DNA of 64,000 nucleotides. Source: Pseudomonas paralcaligenes (GTDB lineage Bacteria > Pseudomonadota > Gammaproteobacteria > Pseudomonadales > Pseudomonadaceae). The translations under genes and the position numbers were made by a program. The notes under the pieces are model-generated. The model was not told the origin of the DNA and made no database searches. It saw only the letters and a list, made by a program, of their open reading frames with translations. Positions 27,576-36,785 of the stretch are shown here, piece by piece (the first letter of the stretch is position 1; every line of letters starts with the position of its first letter). The stretch covers positions 124,001 through 188,000 of the forward strand of contig NZ_BPFX01000014.1 of NCBI RefSeq assembly GCF_019655855.1, read 5' to 3'.

Positions 27576-28580
27576 TTACTCCGCCGCGCCGACCAGCCGG
27601 GCCAGCTCCGCCGCGCGGTTGGCGTACCCCCACTCGTTGTCGTACCAGGCGTAGATCTTCACCTGGGTGCCGGCTACCACCAGGGTCGACAGGGCGTCGA
27701 TGATCGAGGAGCGCGGGTCGGTGCGGTAGTCGATGGATACCAGCGGACGCGCCTCAAAGCCCAGGATGTTCTTCAGCGGGCCTTCGGCAGCTGCCTTGAG
27801 CAGAGCGTTGACCTCTTCGGCGGTGGTCCCACGCGCTACCTCGAACACGCAGTCGGTCAGCGAGGCGTTGGCCAGCGGTACGCGCACGGCATGGCCGTTC
27901 AGCTTGCCGCGCAGCTCGGGGAAGATCTCCGCGATGGCCGTGGCCGAGCCGGTGGTGGTCGGGATCAGGCTCATGCCGGAGGCGCGGGCGCGGCGCAGAT
28001 CCTTGTGCGGGGTGTCGAGGATGCTCTGGGTGTTGGTCAGATCATGGATGGTAGTGATCGAGCCGTGGCGGATACCCAGGTTCTCGTGGATCACCTTGAC
28101 CACCGGCGCCAGGCAGTTGGTGGTGCAGGAGGCGGCAGTGACGATGCGGTGCTGCGCCGGGTCGAAGAGGTGCTGGTTGACGCCCATCACCACGTTCAGC
28201 GCGCCTTTTTCCTTGACCGGTGCGCAGACCACCACGCGCTTCACGCCCTGATCCAGATAGGTCTGGAGCACGGCGACAGTCTTCATCTTGCCACTGGCCT
28301 CGATCACCAAGTCGCAGCCGCTCCAATCGGTATCGCCGATGGCCTTGTTGGCGGTGACGCGAATACGCTTGCCATCGATCACCACGTTCTCGCCATCGCT
28401 ACCCGCTTCGTGCTGCCAGCGGCCATGTACTGAGTCGAAGTTCAGCAGGTGGGCGTGGGTGGCAGCATCGCCAGCCGGGTCGTTGATCTGCACGAACTCC
28501 AGCTCGGGCCAGTTCCAGGCAGCGCGCAGGGCCAGGCGGCCAATACGGCCGAATCCGTTGATACCGACTTTGATCGTCAT
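27576..28580 (-). CDS. gapdh: ArsJ-associated glyceraldehyde-3-phosphate dehydrogenase
   Basis: A 334-residue GAPDH: NAD-binding [14 protein letters not shown] at residues 8-20, and the active-site Cys in [10 protein letters not shown] near 150. It joins arsenate to glyceraldehyde 3-phosphate, giving 1-arseno-3-phosphoglycerate for export by ArsJ, a two-gene pathway known in Pseudomonas. The start MTIKVGING at 28580 fits the family; a longer upstream frame has no support. It lies inside the ars operon and is therefore probably arsenic-induced rather than glycolytic. Confidence 0.92.
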   Translation of the reverse strand: MTIKVGINGFGRIGRLALRAAWNWPELEFVQINDPAGDAATHAHLLNFDSVHGRWQHEAGSDGENVVIDGKRIRVTANKAIGDTDWSGCDLVIEASGKMKTVAVLQTYLDQGVKRVVVCAPVKEKGALNVVMGVNQHLFDPAQHRIVTAASCTTNCLAPVVKVIHENLGIRHGSITTIHDLTNTQSILDTPHKDLRRARASGMSLIPTTTGSATAIAEIFPELRGKLNGHAVRVPLANASLTDCVFEVARGTTAEEVNALLKAAAEGPLKNILGFEARPLVSIDYRTDPRSSIIDALSTLVVAGTQVKIYAWYDNEWGYANRAAELARLVGAAE

Positions 28581-28605
28581 GGTGCGGTCTCGCGTAAAGG
28601 TGTGG

Positions 28606-29106
28606 TCAGTTGGTCGCGTCGAACTGGTTGATCCAGTTGAGATGCGCTGGATGCTGAATGGCTTTGGGGCGCAGGGCCTGCACCAGGGCGATGGCATCGA
28701 CACGTGGGATGCCTGCCTCGATCAGAATGCGTGCAGCGATCAGCCCGGTACGACCGGAACCACCCTTGCAGTGGATGGCCAGCGATTGGCCCGCGCGAAG
28801 TTGATCGAGGATCGCCTGGCGGGACTCTCGCCAACCCTGGCCGAAATCTTCGAGCGGCACTTGCTCATCGGACACCGGCAGGTGATACCAGCCGAGATCA
28901 AAAGCCTGGCAGTGCTTGGCAATCTGCTCGGCGCCATTGGCGGCCAGCTCGCTCTGCGGCATCAGGGTGATGACCGCCGAAGCGCCGGCTTGCTTGAGCG
29001 CAGCCAGCGCCTCCTCAAGCGAGGTGTCCTTAGTGCCTGGGCAGGGCGTGAAGATCAGCTTGCCAGGAATACCGGGGATGCTGAGCAGGTCGTGCGGATG
29101 ACTCAT
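28606..29106 (-). CDS. Dual-specificity/tyrosine phosphatase-like protein of the ars operon
   Basis: A 166-residue cysteine phosphatase: the P-loop [10 protein letters not shown] (Cys-x5-Arg) lies near 110-119, with a general acid Asp candidate in [13 protein letters not shown]. Members of this family recur between arsH and gapdh/arsJ genes. Its substrate is unknown; it might act on phospho-arseno intermediates or regulate the pathway, which is inference. It is co-transcribed with arsH, with 17 bases between. Confidence 0.8.
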   Translation of the reverse strand: MSHPHDLLSIPGIPGKLIFTPCPGTKDTSLEEALAALKQAGASAVITLMPQSELAANGAEQIAKHCQAFDLGWYHLPVSDEQVPLEDFGQGWRESRQAILDQLRAGQSLAIHCKGGSGRTGLIAARILIEAGIPRVDAIALVQALRPKAIQHPAHLNWINQFDATN

Positions 29107-29123
29107 CTAAGGTGTTCCTTCGA

Positions 29124-29840
29124 TCAGATAGCGCGCTGATTGACGCGCTTGGAGAGTTCTTCCGCCGATTCCTTGCGCTCGGAGTAGCGGTCAACCAGGT
29201 AGTCAGAGCGATCGCGCAGCAGCAGGGTGAACTTGACCAGTTCCTCCATCACATCCACTACACGGTCGTAGAACGAGGACTGCTTCATCCGGCCGTCCGC
29301 GTCGAACTCCAGATAGGCCTTGGGCACCGAGGACTGATTGGGGATGGTGAACATGCGCATCCAGCGGCCAAGCACTCGCAGCTGGTTGACCACGTTGAAT
29401 GACTGCGAACCGCCGCAGACCTGCATCACCGCCAGGGTCTTGCCCTGGGTCGGGCGAACCGCGCCAATGGCCAGCGGCACCCAATCGATCTGCGCCTTGA
29501 ATACGGCGGTCATCGAGCCGTGACGCTCGGGTGAGCACCACACCTGGCCCTCCGACCACTGCATCAGCTCACGCAGCTCCTGAACCTTGGGATGGCTATC
29601 CGGAGCATCGTCCGGCAGCGGCAGGCCGCTCGGATCGAAGATGCGGGTCTCGGCGCCGAAGCGTTGTAGCAAGCGTGCGGCCTCTTCGGTCAGCAGGCGG
29701 CTGAAGGAGCGCTCGCGGCAGGAGCCGTAGAGCAACAGGATGCGGGGTGGGTGAGTCGAAGCCGACTCGATACCGAGCTTGTCTGGACTCGGCAGGTCAG
29801 CCAGTTCGATGTCCAGGTTGGGTAGCAGATCGTCTTGCAT
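29124..29840 (-). CDS. arsH: ArsH, NADPH-dependent FMN reductase / methylarsenite oxidase
   Basis: A 238-residue flavodoxin-fold enzyme: FMN-binding [15 protein letters not shown] near 34-48, and the [18 protein letters not shown] and [12 protein letters not shown] segments diagnostic of ArsH. It oxidises trivalent methylarsenicals to pentavalent forms and reduces quinones or metals. It lies directly behind acr3, two bases from its stop, within the ars operon. Confidence 0.93.
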   Translation of the reverse strand: MQDDLLPNLDIELADLPSPDKLGIESASTHPPRILLLYGSCRERSFSRLLTEEAARLLQRFGAETRIFDPSGLPLPDDAPDSHPKVQELRELMQWSEGQVWCSPERHGSMTAVFKAQIDWVPLAIGAVRPTQGKTLAVMQVCGGSQSFNVVNQLRVLGRWMRMFTIPNQSSVPKAYLEFDADGRMKQSSFYDRVVDVMEELVKFTLLLRDRSDYLVDRYSERKESAEELSKRVNQRAI

Positions 29841-29842
29841 GA

Positions 29843-30901
29843 TTACTCCTGGGGAACAGTGGCGGCGCCGTCAAACCAGCGGCGTTTGAGCCACCAGGCG
29901 ACACCAACCAGCGAGATCAATACCGGCACTTCAACCAGCGGGCCGATCACCGTAGCGAAGGCTACCGGCGAGGCCAGACCGAAAGTGGCGATGGCCACCG
30001 CGATGGCCAGCTCGAAGTTGTTGCTGGCCGCGGTGAATGCCAGCGCCGTGGTGCGCGGATAGTCAGCCTCCAGCAGCTTGCCCATCCAGAAGCTGATGAA
30101 GAACATCACCACGAAGTAGATGGTCAGCGGGAAGGCGATGCGCAGCACATCCAGCGGCAGTTGCAGCACCATGTCGCCCTTGAGGCTGAACATCGCGACG
30201 ATGGTCAGCAGCAGCGCCACCAGGGTCAGCGGGCTGATACGCGGAATGAAGCGCTCGCTGTACCAGGCCTCACCCTTGCGCGCGATCAACAGCTTGCGGG
30301 TGAGGAATCCGGCCAGGAAGGGAATGCCAAGATAGATCAGCACCGACTCGGCGATATCGAAGAAGCTGGTCTCGATCACGCTGCCCTGCAGGCCGAACAG
30401 TGGCGGCAGCAGGCCGAGGAAGATCCAGGCGTACACACTGAAGAACAGGATCTGGAAGATGCTGTTGAAGGCCACCAGGCCGGCGACGTACTGGTTGTTG
30501 CCACCGGCGATCTGGTTCCACACCAGTACCATGGCGATGCAACGGGCCAGGCCGATCAGGATCAAACCGGTCATGTACTCGGGCTGGTCGCGCAGGAAGA
30601 TCACTGCCAGGGCGAACATCAGCACTGGGCCGATCACCCAGTTCTGGATCAGTGACAAAGCCAGGATGCGCTTGTCGCTGAACACCTGCGGCAGCTCCTC
30701 GTACTTCACCTTGGCCAGCGGCGGATACATCATCACGATCAGGCCGATGGCGATTGGGATGTTGGTCGAGCCCACGGACAGGCTGTTCAGCCAGACCGGA
30801 AAGCCCTCGAACAGGCTGCCCAGAGCCACGCCCAGTGCCATGGCGAGGAAGATCCACAGGGTCAGGTAGCGATCCAGGAAGGACAAACGACTCTTGCTCA
30901 T
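29843..30901 (-). CDS. acr3: Acr3-type arsenite efflux transporter
   Basis: A 352-residue inner-membrane permease with ten helices. The invariant segment [17 protein letters not shown] near 125, containing the arsenite-translocating Cys, identifies Acr3. It extrudes As(III) produced by the ArsC proteins. I use the ATG at 30901, just behind the arsC1 stop; a TTG at 30907 would overlap it. Third structural gene of the ars operon. Confidence 0.93.
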   Translation of the reverse strand: MSKSRLSFLDRYLTLWIFLAMALGVALGSLFEGFPVWLNSLSVGSTNIPIAIGLIVMMYPPLAKVKYEELPQVFSDKRILALSLIQNWVIGPVLMFALAVIFLRDQPEYMTGLILIGLARCIAMVLVWNQIAGGNNQYVAGLVAFNSIFQILFFSVYAWIFLGLLPPLFGLQGSVIETSFFDIAESVLIYLGIPFLAGFLTRKLLIARKGEAWYSERFIPRISPLTLVALLLTIVAMFSLKGDMVLQLPLDVLRIAFPLTIYFVVMFFISFWMGKLLEADYPRTTALAFTAASNNFELAIAVAIATFGLASPVAFATVIGPLVEVPVLISLVGVAWWLKRRWFDGAATVPQE

Positions 30902-30903
30902 GC

Positions 30904-31383
30904 TCAAGCTCCCAGGGTGCCGATCAGTGCCAGCTCGGCCTTGAGCTGCTCTGGGCTCAGGCGCTCGAACGGCAATGCGAGAAAGGCCTGAACGCGTGTG
31001 CGGATGGTTGTCAGGGTGTGGTCGAAGGCTGCCTCAATTTGCTCTGCGCTACCGTCCATCTCGGACGGATCGACCAGCCCCCAGTGCGACTTGATCGCTG
31101 GGCCGAAGAACACCGGGCAGGCCTCTCCTGCTGCCTTGTCGCAGACCGTAATGACGAAATCCGGGGACAGCTGCGCATGCACATCGCTGGACTTGCTGAA
31201 GAGTCCGTCGGTGCCGATGTCAGCCCGCTGCAAAGCCTGCAGGCTCAGTGGATTCACTTCCCCCTTGGGCTGGCTGCCGGCACTGAATGCCTGCATGCCC
31301 GCCGGAGCGAGGTGGTTGAACAGAGCCTCCGACAAGATGCTGCGGCAGCTGTTGGCGGTGCAAAGAAACAGAACTTTCATCAC
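30904..31383 (-). CDS. arsC: Arsenate reductase ArsC, thioredoxin-coupled type (copy 1)
   Basis: A 159-residue low-molecular-weight phosphatase-fold reductase. The P-loop [10 protein letters not shown] holds the nucleophilic Cys and CX5R. The redox cysteine pair lies in [13 protein letters not shown] near 82-89, as in thioredoxin-linked ArsC. It converts arsenate to arsenite for Acr3. The C-terminal 20-residue extension is longer than in copy 2. It lies 18 bases behind arsR. Confidence 0.92.
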   Translation of the reverse strand: MMKVLFLCTANSCRSILSEALFNHLAPAGMQAFSAGSQPKGEVNPLSLQALQRADIGTDGLFSKSSDVHAQLSPDFVITVCDKAAGEACPVFFGPAIKSHWGLVDPSEMDGSAEQIEAAFDHTLTTIRTRVQAFLALPFERLSPEQLKAELALIGTLGA

Positions 31384-31401
31384 TCATCCCACCATCAGGG
31401 C

Positions 31402-31758
31402 TCAGCAGCAGCTTGCTGCACGCTCTGGGCGATCCCCCATTTGCTGCAAACGTTGGGCGTCATCACCCAGCAGACTGTGGTTCGCCGCGTGCGTGGTCTG
31501 GAGGATCTGCACGACCCACTCAGGCAGTTCAGGGTGTAGGCGGTAGTACACCCATTGGCCTTGGCGGCGATCCTCAAGCAGCCCGCAGGTACGCAGCTGG
31601 GCCAGGTGGCGAGAAATCTTGGGCTGGCTCTCATCGAGCGCGCAGGTCAGCTCGCACACGCAGAGCTCGCCCTCTTGCACGATCAGCATCATGGCGCGGA
31701 CACGCGTCTCGTCAGCCAGGCATTTGAAAACGGTGGTGGGAGTTAGGGACTCAGCCAT
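31402..31758 (-). CDS. arsR: ArsR-family arsenite-responsive repressor
   Basis: A 118-residue winged-helix repressor. ELCVCEL near residues 31-37 is the classical As(III)-binding CxC motif in the alpha3 helix. The recognition helix SQPKISRHLAQLRTCGLL follows. A C-terminal CC pair is an extra feature. It should bind the palindrome at 32195 and release it on arsenite. It lies between the two arsC genes, so the regulator is the second gene of its own operon. Confidence 0.94.
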   Translation of the reverse strand: MAESLTPTTVFKCLADETRVRAMMLIVQEGELCVCELTCALDESQPKISRHLAQLRTCGLLEDRRQGQWVYYRLHPELPEWVVQILQTTHAANHSLLGDDAQRLQQMGDRPERAASCC

Positions 31759-31765
31759 AGCGACC

Positions 31766-32179
31766 TCAGCGTTTGGTTTTCACCAGGACGAACATCTTGA
31801 TGCGCTCATGGATCTCATGAAGCGTGTGGCGGAATGCTTCCGGCTTGGTGCTCGTAACCGGGTCTTCAAAGTTCCACGCGAGAACCTCGCCAGCACTAGG
31901 AAGCGCCTGGCACTCCAGCGCCGACTTGTCGCACAGGGTGATGACATAGTCGAAGCGCTTGCCCTCGAACCCATCGATGGACTTACTGCGCAGGCCCTCA
32001 GTACTCACACCCAGGTGCTCCAATGCCTCGATGGTCCGCTGATCAACACCACCTGGGTCGGTGCCCGCACTGAATGCCTCGAAATGCTCGGAATCGGTAT
32101 GCCGCAGGAGCGCCTCGGCCAGCTGAGACCGGGCGGCATTAGCGACGCACACGAACAGCACACTGCTTTTGTTGGTCAT
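31766..32179 (-). CDS. arsC2: Arsenate reductase ArsC, phosphatase-fold (copy 2)
   Basis: A 137-residue low-molecular-weight phosphatase-fold protein and first gene of the ars operon. The P-loop is VCVANAARSQ (CX5R), and the second redox segment LCDKSALECQALP carries two Cys. It starts at MTNKSSVL (32179), preceded within 16-35 bases by the operator palindrome. It is clearly different from copy 1 and shorter; it may use glutaredoxin or thioredoxin. Confidence 0.88.
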   Translation of the reverse strand: MTNKSSVLFVCVANAARSQLAEALLRHTDSEHFEAFSAGTDPGGVDQRTIEALEHLGVSTEGLRSKSIDGFEGKRFDYVITLCDKSALECQALPSAGEVLAWNFEDPVTSTKPEAFRHTLHEIHERIKMFVLVKTKR

Positions 32180-32194
32180 CGGCCACATCTCATA

Positions 32195-32214
32195 ATATTC
32201 GCTTAATCGAATAT
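32195..32214. promoter_or_regulatory. ArsR-type operator of the ars operon
   Basis: ATATTCG-CTTAAT-CGAATAT, perfect 7-base arms around a 6-base centre, just upstream of arsC2 at 32179. Sequence and place match ArsR operators, so arsenite should derepress the whole eight-gene operon. Confidence 0.8.
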
Positions 32215-32292
32215 ATGAATTTCCATATTAGTTGTAAAGCTAGATGGGACGAACTGGACTGTTGGGCTAAAAACTTCGATTAGCGAGCTGGC

Positions 32293-32754
32293 TCAAAGCC
32301 AGCGCCGTGCCTTTGAGCAGTAGCGGACGAACTCCTCGCCAAAAAGCAACCTCAGTGCCCGCTCCTCGGGATCAATCTGGAAGCGGTTCATGTACATCAC
32401 GAAGGCGACCACACCGAGCAGTGTGAATGGCGAGGCTAGCATCAGCGACCAAGCCACCAGAGCAGTGGCGAAGCCCAGATACATCGGGTTGCGGGTGTGC
32501 TGGTAGATGCCGCCATCGACCAAGGCAGAGGCCTTCTCCGGGCGTAGCGGGTTGACCGTGGTAGAAGCGCGTTGGAAGGACAGCACTCCGGCAAGGCACA
32601 CGCCCAGCCCCAGCAATAACACGGGCAGCGAGATGGCCACGCGCAAGCCAAGCGTCAGATCAAAGCTTGGCAAGTAGCAATCGGCTCCCCCCATCAGAAC
32701 TCCGATGAGGGTTGCGACCAAGGGCGGTGGAATACGATTTTCCAGCACACCCAT
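32293..32754 (-). CDS. Isoprenylcysteine carboxyl methyltransferase-like membrane protein
   Basis: A 153-residue protein with four to five membrane helices. GGIYQHTRNPMYLGF near 85-100 and EERALRLLFGEEFVRYC near 130-148 are the SAM-binding signatures of the ICMT/PEMT-type methyltransferase superfamily. It follows the DsbA-like gene by four bases on the same strand. Such proteins recur beside metal efflux genes, but their substrate is unknown. Confidence 0.78.
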   Translation of the reverse strand: MGVLENRIPPPLVATLIGVLMGGADCYLPSFDLTLGLRVAISLPVLLLGLGVCLAGVLSFQRASTTVNPLRPEKASALVDGGIYQHTRNPMYLGFATALVAWSLMLASPFTLLGVVAFVMYMNRFQIDPEERALRLLFGEEFVRYCSKARRWL

Positions 32755-32758
32755 GGCG

Positions 32759-33442
32759 TCACTTCCTTACCTTGGCGACTTCGCTACCCACTAATTGGCG
32801 CAGTGGTTCGAGGCCAAACTCGTCCAGCGGGCGGCCATTGACGAAGAAAGTCGGTGTGCCCTGAACACCCACCGCCTTAACGTCCTGCATGTCTATCTTA
32901 AGTACGGCATCGACAGCGGGTGTGTTCATGTCCGCACGAGCTTTCTCCACATTCAGGCCGACTCGTTCGGCGACGATCCAGGCCTCTTGGGCTTTGGGGT
33001 CGTCGTGCCAGCCCGGCTGGGCTTCTAGCACGGCCTCCAGCACCTGCGGATATAGGTTCTGTTTACGCGAGGCCTCCAACAGGCGTGCCACCTCCTCAGA
33101 TGCTTGGTGGAACAGCACATAGCGCAGCACCAAGCGCACTTCGGCGGGGTTCTCGGCGAGGATTTTTTTCACATGCGGGTAGAAGGCGCGACATGCCTCA
33201 CACGACGGGTCGAAGAACTCAACGATGGTCACCGGGGCTTTGGCTGGGCCGAACACCGGCGAGTGGAAACGGACTAGGTTGCTACTGTCTGAGGTGGCTT
33301 CCGTTGCCGCTTGCGCTGGCGCGGTTGCCTGGGGCTGCTGCGATGTCTGGGACGATTTCGATGGCACGTACAGGTATGCAGCGGCAGCAAAGGCGGCCAG
33401 GATCACCACGCAGATGATCAGGACCAGAGGGCGGCGGTTCAT
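32759..33442 (-). CDS. DsbA-like thiol oxidoreductase (DsbA/TlpA type, membrane-anchored)
   Basis: A 227-residue protein: an N-terminal anchor or signal (residues 6-26), a Gln/Ala/Ser-rich linker, then a thioredoxin fold with active site CEAC at 81-84 and cis-proline loop GTPTFF near 205. It probably oxidises or isomerises periplasmic disulfides, and pairs with the DsbB-like protein encoded just before it (TAATG overlap). It may keep cysteine-rich metal proteins correctly paired. Confidence 0.87.
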   Translation of the reverse strand: MNRRPLVLIICVVILAAFAAAAYLYVPSKSSQTSQQPQATAPAQAATEATSDSSNLVRFHSPVFGPAKAPVTIVEFFDPSCEACRAFYPHVKKILAENPAEVRLVLRYVLFHQASEEVARLLEASRKQNLYPQVLEAVLEAQPGWHDDPKAQEAWIVAERVGLNVEKARADMNTPAVDAVLKIDMQDVKAVGVQGTPTFFVNGRPLDEFGLEPLRQLVGSEVAKVRK

Positions 33443-33873
33443 TAAATGGTTCTCCGACGGATGATGATGAGTAGGACGGCGATCAGGGCAAAGGCCAACA
33501 GGGCTAGCACCGGCAAAGGCATGCCGCCAAAGATGGTCATGTCAGATCCTGAGCAAGACGGGCCGGTAGCCGTGCACGGCTGAATCGGCTGGGGAATCAA
33601 CCCTGCATAAAGCAGCGTATGGGCCAAGGCCAGTGCTGCGCCGATGGCGGCCAGCGGCAAGGCATAGCGCCAGATAGCGAAGTCGGAGTGGTAGCAGGCG
33701 ATAGCCAGAATTACCGCTAGTGGGAACATGAAGGCACGCTGGAACCAGCACAGCACGCATGGCGCCTGCCCCATTACTTCGCCGATGAACAGCGCGGAGA
33801 GGGTCGACACCAGAGCTACTAGCCAGGCGATCAGCAGCAGATTCCAGCTGCCGGTGGAGGGTTGAAGGCTCAT
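33442..33873 (-). CDS. DsbB-family disulfide reoxidase
   Basis: A 143-residue inner-membrane protein with four helices. The first redox pair is CVLC (near 39-42) after helix 1. The second is PCTATGPSC (near 99-107) in the second periplasmic loop. It transfers electrons from the DsbA-like partner to quinone. The small size and the positions of the cysteines match BdbC/DsbB-like proteins. Confidence 0.87.
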   Translation of the reverse strand: MSLQPSTGSWNLLLIAWLVALVSTLSALFIGEVMGQAPCVLCWFQRAFMFPLAVILAIACYHSDFAIWRYALPLAAIGAALALAHTLLYAGLIPQPIQPCTATGPSCSGSDMTIFGGMPLPVLALLAFALIAVLLIIIRRRTI

Positions 33874-33910
33874 CGTAATTGCCTTATGACGCCGCGGGCG
33901 ACGTTGCTGA

Positions 33911-34804
33911 TTAGCCTTTCAGAGCCAATATGCGACGCGCTCCATTCAGTACGAAGAGCCCTACGACAGTACCAATGACCAAGTCTGGGTAGGGAGAACC
34001 TGTCCATGCAACCAGTGCCGCTGCAGCGATCACACCGATATTTGCGAGCACATCGTTGGCTGAGAAGATCCAGCTCGCTTTCATGTGGGCACCACCTTCG
34101 CGGTGGCCATAGATCAGCAAGAGGCAGCTGACGTTTGCCGCCAGTGCAACTATGCCTACCCCCAACATCAGCATCGACTCAGGCTCGCTTCCGTAGAGGA
34201 TGCGCCGAACCACTTCCCCTAGTACGCCCAGAGCCAATACGATTTGAAGGAAGCCTGCCAGATGAGCTGCACGTACTTGCAGCTGTACGCTACGACCGAC
34301 CGCGTAGAGAGCCAGTCCGTACACGGCTGCATCAGCAAACATGTCCAGAGAGTCGGCAACCAAACCAGCCGACTGAGCGATTAACCCAGCGGTCATCTCG
34401 GTGACAAACATCGCACCATTGATGCCGAGCAGGATTTTCAGCGTACTGGCCTCTTTCGTGGCAGTTAGCTCTTCACTGGCACTGTTGGCCGCGACAGACT
34501 CCCGGCTAGCCGGTTGAATGTCTAGCAGCATTGCTCCCAGACCTAGCGACTCCAGCTTGCTGGCAAGCTGCTCAACCGAACCGTCATGAAACGCGCGGAC
34601 CTGCCTGTTGGCCAGATCGAAGGACAACGAATGAAGCTCAGGCAAGCCATTCAGTGCTAACCGAATCATCCGCTCTTCGGAAGGGCAATCCATCTTGGGC
34701 ACGGAAAAAGTGCTGATCCAGCTTCCTTCAGCCACAGACATTGTTGCGGTTTCAGGGGGGGGCGAAGCAGAACCGCAGCCACAGGACTTCTCACAAGTGC
34801 TCAT
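33911..34804 (-). CDS. Cation diffusion facilitator with N-terminal metal-binding domain
   Basis: A 297-residue protein. It has a Cys-rich N-terminus (CEKSCGCGSA), then a degenerate HMA-like domain (VPKMDCPSEERMIRLAL, residues 35-95), then a six-helix CDF transporter (about 115-297) with metal-site aspartates in ADSLDMFADA and FSANDVLANIG. It likely exports Zn, Cd, Pb or Co. It is transcribed from a MerR-type promoter at 34840-34870 whose regulator gene is not in the window. The start MSTCEKS at 34804 is preferred over a codon three residues earlier. Confidence 0.82.
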   Translation of the reverse strand: MSTCEKSCGCGSASPPPETATMSVAEGSWISTFSVPKMDCPSEERMIRLALNGLPELHSLSFDLANRQVRAFHDGSVEQLASKLESLGLGAMLLDIQPASRESVAANSASEELTATKEASTLKILLGINGAMFVTEMTAGLIAQSAGLVADSLDMFADAAVYGLALYAVGRSVQLQVRAAHLAGFLQIVLALGVLGEVVRRILYGSEPESMLMLGVGIVALAANVSCLLLIYGHREGGAHMKASWIFSANDVLANIGVIAAAALVAWTGSPYPDLVIGTVVGLFVLNGARRILALKG

Positions 34805-34840
34805 GACCCGCATTTCCTATTGAATTTGAACCTGCCGAAT

Positions 34841-34872
34841 TAAAAACCCTGTAGCAGCTACAGGGTCAAGGG
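34841..34872 (-). promoter_or_regulatory. MerR-family promoter/operator of the CDF gene
   Basis: On the minus strand, TTGACC and TTTAAT are separated by exactly 19 bases, spanning the perfect 21-bp palindrome ACCCTGTAGCAGCTACAGGGT (34846-34866). An overlong spacer over a dyad is the hallmark of MerR, CadR and PbrR promoters. No merR-type gene is adjacent, so the regulator must be encoded elsewhere. Confidence 0.82.
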
Positions 34873-34986
34873 TGGATATACCCAGCACGCTGAGGCTTCT
34901 CCAATTCACCCTACTCATTTTTTGTTGGTAGCATCTCTTGGTGGTGCTCCAAAGAAGCTTCAGCATCCATGCAGAGCAGGTCATGC

Positions 34987-35118
34987 TCATGCTAGACACC
35001 GATGCAAATACTCAATCAGATAAATCTGGCAATGCAGATACCCCGCGAAATCATCTGAATCGATAATCTTTGCCGCCATGCGCCACGCCTCGCGAATGAG
35101 CACCAGGTAGCCCAGCAT
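34987..35118 (-). CDS. Possible small protein of unknown function or gene remnant
   Basis: A 43-residue frame starting MLGYLVLIREAWRMAAKIID and ending in EYLHRCLA. The composition looks protein-like, but there is no clear ribosome site and I do not recognise it. It may be the tail of a deleted gene. It sits in the 560-base gap between the CDF gene and copS, together with the MerR promoter and the abiEi remnant. Confidence 0.3.
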   Translation of the reverse strand: MLGYLVLIREAWRMAAKIIDSDDFAGYLHCQIYLIEYLHRCLA

Positions 35119-35159
35119 GTGATGGCCAGACTTCGGTATAAGCCTCGATGATTGATGGC

Positions 35160-35340
35160 TCTTAGCGCTACTGGAGCAGGGGCGCCATTCGAGCATTGGA
35201 TTGGATTGGCGAGGCAAGCGCGGGGGATGCCGTTACGAAACTTCATAAGCTATTACCCGAGAGCGAATGGGGGCTCTAGTGTCAGCTCACCGCTCGTTGC
35301 CTATCTGGATGGCGAATGCAATCTGCGCTTAGTCGAACTG
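35160..35340 (+). pseudogene. Decayed 3' fragment of an abiEi/DUF6088 gene
   Basis: The nucleotide sequence follows the last 170 bases of the intact gene at 24225-24830, including shared ACGAAACTTCA- and GCAATCTGCGCT-type blocks. One frame reads KLHKLLPESEWGL, against KLHALLPDSEWLAL in the intact copy, and then hits a stop. It ends 28 bases from the copS stop. Confidence 0.75.
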
Positions 35341-35367
35341 CACCTGCACCCACTCGGTCAAGTTGGG

Positions 35368-36783
35368 CTAGCGGTTGGCAGTAGCCGACTTACCGCCAGG
35401 CCGACAACATTGGTGATGGGGGAATTCGATGTGAAAGCCCGTGACACCCGCCGCTGAAGTACACCAGATGCGGCCTTTGTGAGCCTCAATGATGGAGCGG
35501 GTGATGGCAAGACCGAGCCCGGCGTTGCTCGGGCTGCCCTCCCGCCGAGCGGGGTCAACCCGGTAAAAGCGGTCGAAGAGTTTCTCTAGATGCTCCGAGC
35601 TGATTGTGTTACCTGGGTTCTCGATGCTGAAGATAGTTGAGTCCGCTGTCTGGCGGATCAGAACCGAAATTGTCTTTCCCGCCGGCGTGTAACGCAGCGC
35701 ATTGGACAGCAAGTTGGACAGCGCTCGATCAAGCATCAGCCGATCTCCTAGCACTTGGCCTTTCCCTGTGAGCGATAGTTCAATGTCGCGCTCTTCTGCC
35801 AGGAGGTGGTAGTAGTCGAACAGTTTGAAGACTACGTCGGCCAGTTCGATCCTGGCCTGCTCTGGGATGATCAGGCCATTATCAGCCTTGGCCAAGAACA
35901 GCATGTCATCGATCATGCGAGACATGCGCTTCAAGTCCTCCAGGTTCGAGTACAGATTCTCTTCATAGGCATTGATATCGCGTTTCTTGCTCAGCACGAC
36001 CTCGGTGTGGGTCATCAGGTTGCTAACGGGCGTGCGTAGCTCGTGGGCAATGTCGGCCGAAAAATTGGAGAGCCTAACGAAGGCATCCTCTAGCCGAGCC
36101 AACATCGCATTGAAGGATAGAACCAGTTGCTGAAGTTCCCGCGGCACTGGTTCTAGAGGGATTCGTTCCTGTAACGAGCGAGCGGACATCCCGGAGGCTA
36201 CATCAGTGACTTGCCGCAGGGGCCTAAGACCACTGCGAGCAACCACCCAGCCAAGCGCCGCACTGACCAAGGCACTGATGACCAATCCAATCCAGAACCA
36301 TCGCTGCAGCGTGTCGAAAAAGTGCGTGTGATTGGTGACATCGAGAATCAGCAGAGCTGTAAGCGGTTCGGGTTGGTCAGTCACAGAGATTTGAGCCGTC
36401 ATGCCCCGGTACATGTGCTCGTCTTTCTGCCACTCCCACATGCTCTGCTCATCGGCACGCCTGAAGCGTTCCGGCACTTCGACTGCTCTGGGGTCGGAAA
36501 AGAGCACTGCGCCGTCGCTGGCCAGGATGGTTGCGGCCAGATCCTGATGCGCCCCCAGTAAGGCTCGCAACTGCGGTAACTCCTCGGAGAGGCTAGCTCC
36601 GCTGCGAGCGTTGTTGAGAATGTGTTTGGCTGATTCGAGTTTTTCCACCAGGGCCTGCCGGTCCAGCATCTTGAAGTGGTGCTGGCTGAGCATGTTGAAG
36701 CTCAGCCCCGCTACTGTCAGGACTGCAATCACCGCGGACATGAACATCAAGCTCATCCGAGCGGTCAGCGAGAGGTGCTTCAT
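35368..36783 (-). CDS. copS: Copper-responsive sensor histidine kinase CopS/CusS
   Basis: A 471-residue membrane kinase: TM1 (about 10-32), a periplasmic sensor region (about 33-165), TM2 (about 166-186), HAMP (187-240), HisKA with the phospho-acceptor His in FSADIAHELRTP near 250, and HATPase with N box LSNLLSNALRY, G1 IENPGN and G2 AGLGLAI. The start is the ATG at 36783, two bases after the copR stop codon. Together with CopR it should sense periplasmic copper and drive the cop boxes found across this island. Confidence 0.93.
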   Translation of the reverse strand: MKHLSLTARMSLMFMSAVIAVLTVAGLSFNMLSQHHFKMLDRQALVEKLESAKHILNNARSGASLSEELPQLRALLGAHQDLAATILASDGAVLFSDPRAVEVPERFRRADEQSMWEWQKDEHMYRGMTAQISVTDQPEPLTALLILDVTNHTHFFDTLQRWFWIGLVISALVSAALGWVVARSGLRPLRQVTDVASGMSARSLQERIPLEPVPRELQQLVLSFNAMLARLEDAFVRLSNFSADIAHELRTPVSNLMTHTEVVLSKKRDINAYEENLYSNLEDLKRMSRMIDDMLFLAKADNGLIIPEQARIELADVVFKLFDYYHLLAEERDIELSLTGKGQVLGDRLMLDRALSNLLSNALRYTPAGKTISVLIRQTADSTIFSIENPGNTISSEHLEKLFDRFYRVDPARREGSPSNAGLGLAITRSIIEAHKGRIWCTSAAGVTGFHIEFPHHQCCRPGGKSATANR

Positions 36784-36785
36784 AT

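Noticed and set aside
35152..35457. 101-codon frame after the CDF gene
   Set aside because: It runs through the abiEi remnant in a wrong frame and into the copS 3' end; not a gene.
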